Shown here piece after piece: positions 57,019-64,000 of a stretch of 64,000 nucleotides of DNA (position 1 is its first letter; every line of letters starts with the position of its first letter). The position numbers and the translations under genes are program-made. The notes under the pieces are model-generated. The model did not search any database, was not told the DNA's origin, and was given only the letters and a program-made list of their open reading frames with translations. Origin of the DNA: Branchiostoma floridae (lineage: Eukaryota; Chordata; Leptocardii; Amphioxiformes; Branchiostomatidae); the NCBI RefSeq assembly GCF_000003815.2, contig NC_049981.1:13512153-13576152 (forward strand). The letters are read 5' to 3'.

Positions 57019-60000
57019 ATGGCGGTGCAACACCGTCGACCGTTACCTCACGTCGTCTGTATGTGCATGGTCCTACTCAGCGTGTTCCGCACAGGTTAGT
57101 CTTAGACGTGTTTACTACTGGGAAGACATTTTGAGTCAGTGTGAATTACCAAGACAAGATATCCAGACGATTGCATTCCTTATTCGGGTATCATAAAGAC
57201 ATACTCGGTAATATCGATAAGTTATGTGTCGAAAAAAAAAAGAATCTCCCTTGTTTGGTGATGAAAATTTTAATCTACGATCATCATAGATTGATCTGTG
57301 ACTCATTTGTGATACATGTATCTGGAAATGTTACATAGTGAACTTTGACCAAAAAGTGTCGATAATTAACTAATCACTGAAAGGTGAATTGTAATAACAG
57401 TTTGATATGGTTATTGTAGATACCATCTAGTTAGGAACAAGTTGATAGACTGTTTTGCTAGCCACGGAAAACGGAGGCATTCTAATAGATAGATACCACT
57501 AGTAGATACAAGGCAGCACTTTGTCAAACGTTGGGAACTTTATTTCCAGTGCAACCTACAGTACTCTCCATGCATGACATTGGCAAAGTCTTTCATCTCT
57601 TCCCAATTCTAGTTCAGTGTTATTCTTCAGATTTGTCCTTAATAAGTAATCGGTCTGTCCAGGGAACTATGTACAGTATTAGAGAAGTTAGTACGTCGTC
57701 TTTTATGCCTGCTTTTGAGGATGTTAAGGGGTATATTGTTTCAGATACCATTGTTTTGTTCAGCAACGATGTATATGCCTGGTTTAACAACAGCCTGCCT
57801 TAAAGAAAAAAAAAACATTTATTCGAAGGATCCGGGTGAGAAGGAGACACGTTCCTACTTGTGTTTACCCTTAGCCAACGTTCAGTTGCCGTCACCGTGA
57901 AAAACAACACGCTTTGTGGGTGCTGACAAAAGATCAAGTTGCAGTGGACTTCGTTGTGTATATGTTTTGTTACTGCTTGATGTTCTATTCATGTGTATAA
58001 AGAACGTGACGTTGTGGTGAGAACCATGTTTGTATTTTATATTTACGTAACCTTACAAGCGTCTAACTGGTCGTGTGTAAAATATGCTGGTGGTGAATCT
58101 TGTGCGATACGCTTTCAAAGGCTTGAGACCACACAAGGTTCTATGGCATTTTTGATAACGTGATAACGTGTTTATTCTAATTTGTATGGAAGTGAAAACC
58201 TGTAGAATATGTGTAATATAAGGACTTATACATAATTAAGTTTTGAACCTTTTGAAGCCACATTGATCATACTGAAGGGTATTCAGTCAAGAAGAAAGAA
58301 AGAGGACGATAGCGACGACAATATCTTTGTGCAATTTATTCGTACGTTCATTCAGAGGGGAAAATTACATGGTCCGATTTATTGCATTCATAAATCTTCG
58401 TGGAATTTCATGTTTTTGATGCGTTCTTCAAGTAAGGCTAGACGAAGTCTAAGAGTCATGTTAAGTAAAGATCTCGACAACATACTTGACGCCCAGTCTG
58501 GTGTGTTTTGCCCACAGGTGTGAGCGGTTCCGGTGTAGGGTTACCTGTACCCATTGAAAAGCTAGTGCCGCCGCCACAAAACAAACTGCCGGGCGTTCTG
58601 AGTTACTTCCTTTGTCACAAGCCGTGAACTGAAATCTGACACACACACATGTACACACACATGTTGTCTGTCTGGCCTACTCTCCAAGCAGGGGTTAGGC
58701 CCGGGATTGTTTTTGACGTTTGTGGTTTTCTATTCCGGTTGAAACTAAAGGTGGTATCTCACTGCACTTGCGTCCCGCTTGCGTCACTGCGAGGTTCAAA
58801 AGATACTCAACGAATTTAGAGATAAAAAACAATTTTCGTATGTATTTCTTGTGTATTTTGTCGTCTTCTAAGTCATATTTTTACATATTGCGCAATATCT
58901 AAATTATAAAAAAAATCGGAGAAAATAACAAAACAGTGACGCAGTCAACGAACCCCGCAGTGACGCAAGCTTGACGCAATTGCAATGAGATACCACCTTA
59001 AACTTCGACATATCATACTTCAGCCAACAACTACTTCGACAAGGCACTGAACTGGTTCCAATACGACTTAACTTCGCAAAGTACTCCATTTAGATTTTTT
59101 AGTCGGGTTCCGCTTACTTGCGTTTTAAAGATTGTAAGTGTGTGTATCTGCTGTGTCTGTAGTCAGTATAACCGCCCTTCAGCGTAGCATATCAGCTTAG
59201 CTGCGCGTCAGTGGCTAGTTATATAGTATTTGGTACACTTCTTGCGAAGTAGTGCGACAGTATGACAGATGTTTTTGCAATTCCAGGTATTTGTCAACAA
59301 ACCTCTGCCCCAACGTCCGCTGTTCGTAGGACAACAGGTAAAAAAACTGCTCATTACATACTTTTACGTCACGCATCATATGGGCGAAATTGACGAAAGG
59401 AAAACGATGCTGAAGCTATATGGGGTCCTGAAATTAACTTTCCTCCATTTGAGCAAAAAAAAGCATAGTTAATGACGATAATGTAGCCTCCTGTTTTATA
59501 AAGCGACGAGGTTTGTGATATTCTATATAGGTAATATGTGCGTATTTTGTTTATGATTAATCAGTATGACGAATGCCATTCAAGACAAAAGTCACTTTCC
59601 GTAACGATAGTCAAGAGAACGTTCGTATGGTTAGCCGTCAGCTGTAGCCTGTAGTACAGCTTTACATTGAATGTTCCTCTCGCGTTCGAATCAAGCTACA
59701 GACAGAGACGGCATGCTGTTGAAAATTGTTTTGTCGATATCAGAATGCCTTTCTACTCCTTACTCTTTTTCTGGACCGAATTATGATACAAATACCGAAA
59801 TTTGATTTTTGAATGTTCTTTTGCAGTTAAAACAAGAACTGAACGATTCCAGACTCCGTTGGACCTCATCCCTATCAAACCACCCATTACAGGTAAATAA
59901 ATCATTACGCTTTTTCTATTTTCTTTTTCAATTTTTTTAACATCGACAGTTTTAATTTGAAATTCGTTACATCATGCATCGGTGCAGTATTATGTATTTA

Positions 60001-63000
60001 AGTGATCAGCCTAAACAAGTTGCTGGAAATTAGAATGAAGCACGCACATTGGTACGATGTGTCCTGAAAGTGTTTGTAATTATCGACTAGGCCACACTGA
60101 TTTGATATTGATGTCATCCTCCGGGCGCCCCCAAACTGATGCGAGCGTACGAATAAAAATGTTGCCTTCATTGTGAAATCTAAATATAGTCAGGAATGTT
60201 CAACAAATGACTGGACACGCAAAGCATAGTACTGTCATTCAACAGAAGAGAATGACTGACCAAATTTTCGATCATCGTCAGTCTCCATCAAGAAGACCTA
60301 CTAACAAGATTCGGTTAGCTGTTTTTCTGCAAATTATCGGTCCTGTTTGGGCTGATTTATCTAACTTCAAGAGGACCCTACTGTAAACTAGAATAATGAA
60401 GCTGGTATCCAAGCCTATCATGACTATCGTAGCTGCCGTATCCCGTTCTTGTTTTGTCCGCAAATATTTGCGGAGATTAAGAAAGACCCTCGTCAGCTAC
60501 CAATACTTATGATGATTTGTATTACGATAATTCCAGACTGTGTGGTTGGAAATGGCGTGACGTATCGTGGAAATGTCAGCGTTACGAAGAGCGGACGGAC
60601 GTGTCAGCGGTGGGATGCAAACACCCCCCATCGGCCAGAAATTCACATCACAGAGTTTCCTAATGCTGGCCTTGTGGAAAACTTCTGTCGCAACCCCGTA
60701 CGAGGGTTTTTTGGCGAGAGGCATGACATCCCCTGGTGTTACACCACTGATCCCAACGTCATGTGGGAGGGCTGTGATATTCCCCCATGTTCAGGTCAGT
60801 ATGTCACAAAATTATCAAGTAATCAAGTCTTAAGCAAATGTCACTCATTAAGGCCATTGAATCCAAATGACTTTGCTCCCAATCACTCCGATCCCGAAGC
60901 CAGGTCGGGTTGGGAGTAGCTTGGAGTCCATTATATTCTAGCTCCAGTTCACTCCTCTGACTGTTTGACTTTCCCCACTTTGAGTTGATAAATTTATTGT
61001 CAGCTGGCTCAAACTATAACATCACAAACCTACTGCCATAGATGTTTTACTACGGCTATCTCCAAACCATTGTCTGGAGAAGTTCAAAAGGCCAGGGTTG
61101 GGTATGTGTGACCGGGGTGTAAAGTGCATATGTTATAATAACGAAAATGTTTTTTGTAACCATGTTAGGCTTGAAATTAAAGTTTCAATCTGTTTGCAGC
61201 AGAAAAGTGTCCTACTTAATTCTAGATAATTAATTATAATACACTAACACAGCATCGCCTTGATACCAACAGTTAGTACTACAACACCTCCTATGCCATC
61301 CACATCAATGCAGACGACAACAACAGCGATCAAGCCAGAACTGACATCACCTATGGCGTCATTCACACGTAAGTATCTGCTCTCTCTATATCAATATAAC
61401 CCCTGTCGGTCAATATTGACCATGGTAAAATCTAACTCACATTATGCTCTACATCATTGGCTATTGTTAAACCTATTTGAGAATGACAGTTTCAGGCATA
61501 TATTAAAGTCTGACTTAGTTCTGTAGCAAAGATCTGCAGATCCGCTTTTCTCTGCACTGTCTAGCTTCACCCGATTTTATGTGCTAAGACAGTGTAAACC
61601 TTCATCTTAATTGATGTATTTTTACCTATAGCTTTGAGAGTGGAGGTTATGCTCCAGAGAAACGCCAGTAAGATCGTTATCGGGGAGACAGTGACGCTAA
61701 ACTGTGTGACAGCAGCGTCAGATGGTGTCTATCGGTACAGCTGGGAACTGAATGGCAACATTCTTCCTGACGAAACAAACAGAGTCTTCCTGTAAGTCAA
61801 CAATGGGATTTAACGTTTTTAGGACTCTTCCATGTTAACATTTGAATTGAGTGGTTACTAATTTGCTAATTTCTGCTTTAGAATTAGAGCCATTACAAAT
61901 GCAGTCACAAAATTGTATACACATAGATAACATCAATAACAATTTTCTTCTGAATATTTAGATACACAGGCAGAACTGAGGGGGCACACAGCATCACCTG
62001 TCGTGTGTTCCATCTTTCTGAAGAGTACACCTCATCGAACCACATACTCATTCATGTCCTCAACAAAGGTACTATAAACACATGTATGCTTCTTTAAAAG
62101 ATAAAAAGAACTGAGTGCACAATACTAACTTTGACAGACGTGCAAGATCAGTGTGTTATTTACACAATATGAAAATACAGAGTTTTGCAGAGGGCGGCCT
62201 TAAAGTTTGTGTTCATAGTAGGCCTCTCAGAGGCCTTCTACACGCGTACACGTATAAGCACAAACTGTTAAGTAGATACAATGATTGCAACATACCAGTA
62301 GTAATTGATATGACATTACATTCTTTATATAGCTTTAACCTGAGTATGTACAGGTATTCTAATAGCAGTTCATTTTGGATTCAACCTTCAGCCACTCAAA
62401 ATCATTCATGGACATGATTTTTGAATGATTGTTTGTAATTTTCTGCATCTTACCCTTGTTTGTAGACACCGTCATACTTCCCTGCACAATGACCTTGAAA
62501 CTGAACTTCACCTCTGACCTTGAGCAGCTAAATTCACCTGGAGCGATGGCCCTTGCTCAACAGATTGAACTTTGGGTAAGAATTATTAAAAGTAATTTAA
62601 TAAAATGAATTTTTACCTCTACTATCTTGTGTTAAAAAACAGACTGAGTGTTACAGTGATCAATTCAATATTCAACATAGGTACTGATGTAATCAAATTG
62701 CATTGTTCCGCAGGTCCAATCAGCTGTAGAGAGTAAAGACATTGATGGTGTTGTCAGTGTGAGGGTCAAAGCATTTAGGTAATTATTCATCTGGGTTTAT
62801 GAGTATTAAATATATATGTATGTTTGCATATCCAATAAAAAAAACTGAAGGCATAACACACCAGTTCTGTACTTTAAGACATGCGCAAATTACTTGTATC
62901 ATCAATCTTATCTATCTATCTATCATCAATAATTCATTACTTATACTCTTGAGTTTTTATGAGATTTGCTTTGACATAGGTCTACCAAAAAATTGTTTTA

Positions 63001-63798
63001 CGTTTTCCTCAAACTAGATTAGCATAACAATACCATACTTTAATATATTGCATGACCCAGATTGTCAATGGCTCAGACAGTCTTGTCCTTTTGTTTTCAG
63101 AACAGGAAGTGTAGTAGTTGACCAGAACATCTATGTGGAAAATGCTGGAACATCGGAGGAAGAGCTGATACGTAACGTGGGGGTGGCTCTCACTGATGCT
63201 GCCCGGTTGGACAATACTCTACCTGTAGATCTGGAAAGCATTGAAATAAGGAGCATAGGTAGGTTGGAGTGCACAGAAGAATGAGCAGTTATATTTGACA
63301 GCCAGTTAGTAGAACCTGTATGTACAGAATGGCAAGAACTTAGTAGCACTGAAAGCTGGATGAACATAGGACATATAATATTGTATTTTTTTTTTACTTT
63401 AGAAAAATTTCAGCTTTGTTACTTGGCAGCTTCACCTACATACAACAAGATTCCAAACATTGAATGATGTTGTTTTATGTTTTTCCTATGGAAAAATGAA
63501 GTTTTCTTTTCTTTAAAGCTCTTTTCTTCAATCATTAATGAGATTGCCCCACAGGCATTGTTTTGTCTAGAATTTTAGACAATATAATTTGTTGTGTTTT
63601 TTACTTCTGTCTCCCAGCCCAAAGGTAATTTTTTCATCAGCAATTGTCTCTAATTGTTAATAACTTAATAGAATGTTTTTACAGTTCAATGTCTACAAGA
63701 AACTGTTGAGGTAAACAATGTCACTCTGACCTTCCCATCAACTCCTGGAGGTAGATTTGCATATTCAGCAGAAAGATGTCCAAGTGCAACTTTGGATG
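57019..63798 (+). CDS. Kringle-Ig-SEA extracellular protein, adhesion-receptor-like (5' part, continues past window)
   Basis: Eleven exons: 57019..57094, 59287..59337, 59827..59892, 60537..60794, 61273..61368, 61632..61791, 61962..62068, 62466..62575, 62714..62778, 63101..63258, 63685..63798. All are GT-AG and in phase, 1,261 bp so far (420 residues), ending in phase 1 with the frame open. Residues 1-25 are a signal peptide (MAVQHRRPLPHVVCMCMVLL). One exon encodes a full kringle with six Cys (about 65-150: TCQRWD, NFCRNP, PWCYT, GCDIPPC). A Thr-rich linker and an Ig-like domain follow (GETVTLNC...YSWELNG...SITCRVF). Then a SEA-like segment (MTLKLNFTSDLEQL...VKAFRTGSVVVDQNIYV). The last exon (VTLTFPSTPGGRFAYSAERC) resembles the start of the region before the GAIN domain in adhesion GPCRs. 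Likely a cell-surface receptor. The 51- and 66-bp exons are the least certain. It could instead be a secreted protein. Confidence 0.75.
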
Positions 63799-63899
63799 GT
63801 AAGCCTCTCTGATCCACTCTTTAAATACATGACATTGTTTACTGAAAAGTTCGTATTTCCCAATCATTTTTCACAGGATTATTTAAAGGACCACCTCAT

Positions 63900-64000
63900 C
63901 CTAGCCTCCATAGCAGGCTCTCTGGGGCCTTTTTTGGCTCATAATACACTGTTGTTGGCCATTTCTTTTTGTACTAGGTCGCTGATTGCCTGCCGTCGCT
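63900..64000 (+). repeat. Interspersed repeat copy (partner at 19945-20045), cut by window end
   Basis: TAGCCTCCATAGCAGGCTCT, GGCCTTTTTT and a later TCGCTGATTGCCTGCC block appear in the same order as in the reverse complement of 19945-20045. Confidence 0.65.

Noticed and set aside
1-64000. CRISPR array, bacterial operon, phage or plasmid features
   Set aside because: The window is intron-rich animal DNA. No regularly spaced repeat array is present; all repeats seen are microsatellites, tandem duplications or transposon-derived.

Overview
This window is animal genomic DNA. It has many short exons split by GT-AG introns, mostly phase-1 extracellular exons, a metazoan-type initiator tRNA, a tRNA-derived SINE, MITEs and a LINE fragment. 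The highly shuffled extracellular domain mixes (polycystin with sushi, EGF, C-type lectin and FAM3/ILEI-like domains; kringle-Ig-SEA receptor), compact genes and TTAGGG-type telomere-like DNA fit an invertebrate chordate, most likely a lancelet (Branchiostoma). That assignment is an inference from gene content. All gene models below were built by hand from splice-site consensus, reading-frame phase and family motifs.

Layout. About 1-5.6 kb: no convincing gene; one possible first exon near an X-box-like site. 5.7-8.0 kb (minus): four-exon claudin-family gene with a MITE in its second intron. 9.9-10.5 kb (plus): two-exon orphan gene. 10.7 kb: degenerate telomere-like repeat. About 12.7-23.5 kb (plus): organic anion transporter (SLCO/OATP), 11 coding exons, 695 residues, with an initiator Met tRNA gene and a tRNA-derived SINE in intron 8. 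24.6-50.5 kb (minus): very large polycystin-1-like gene, 43 coding exons, about 2,775 residues, convergent with SLCO. Its first intron (about 5 kb) holds a LINE reverse transcriptase remnant, two copies of a roughly 300-bp repeat and a 100-N assembly gap inside an inverted repeat. 52.6-55.5 kb (minus): three-coding-exon sulfotransferase-like P-loop protein. 57.0 kb to the window end (plus): 5' part of a signal peptide-kringle-Ig-SEA protein that resembles an adhesion-receptor ectodomain and runs off the window.

The most notable locus is the polycystin gene. Its ectodomain carries a farnesoic-acid-methyltransferase-like (FAMeT) domain, three sushi-EGF cassettes, two C-type lectins and two FAM3/ILEI-like domains, each ILEI split over four exons. 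It then runs through EGFs, a Ser/Thr linker and a GAIN/GPS region into PLAT and a polycystin channel. The cassettes are recent tandem duplicates. Thirty-odd exons join in perfect phase, but the GPS exon and one exon of the polycystin domain have lengths that break the frame. That means assembly errors, unusual splicing or early decay. Genes in this window do not form an operon; they are independent neighbours.
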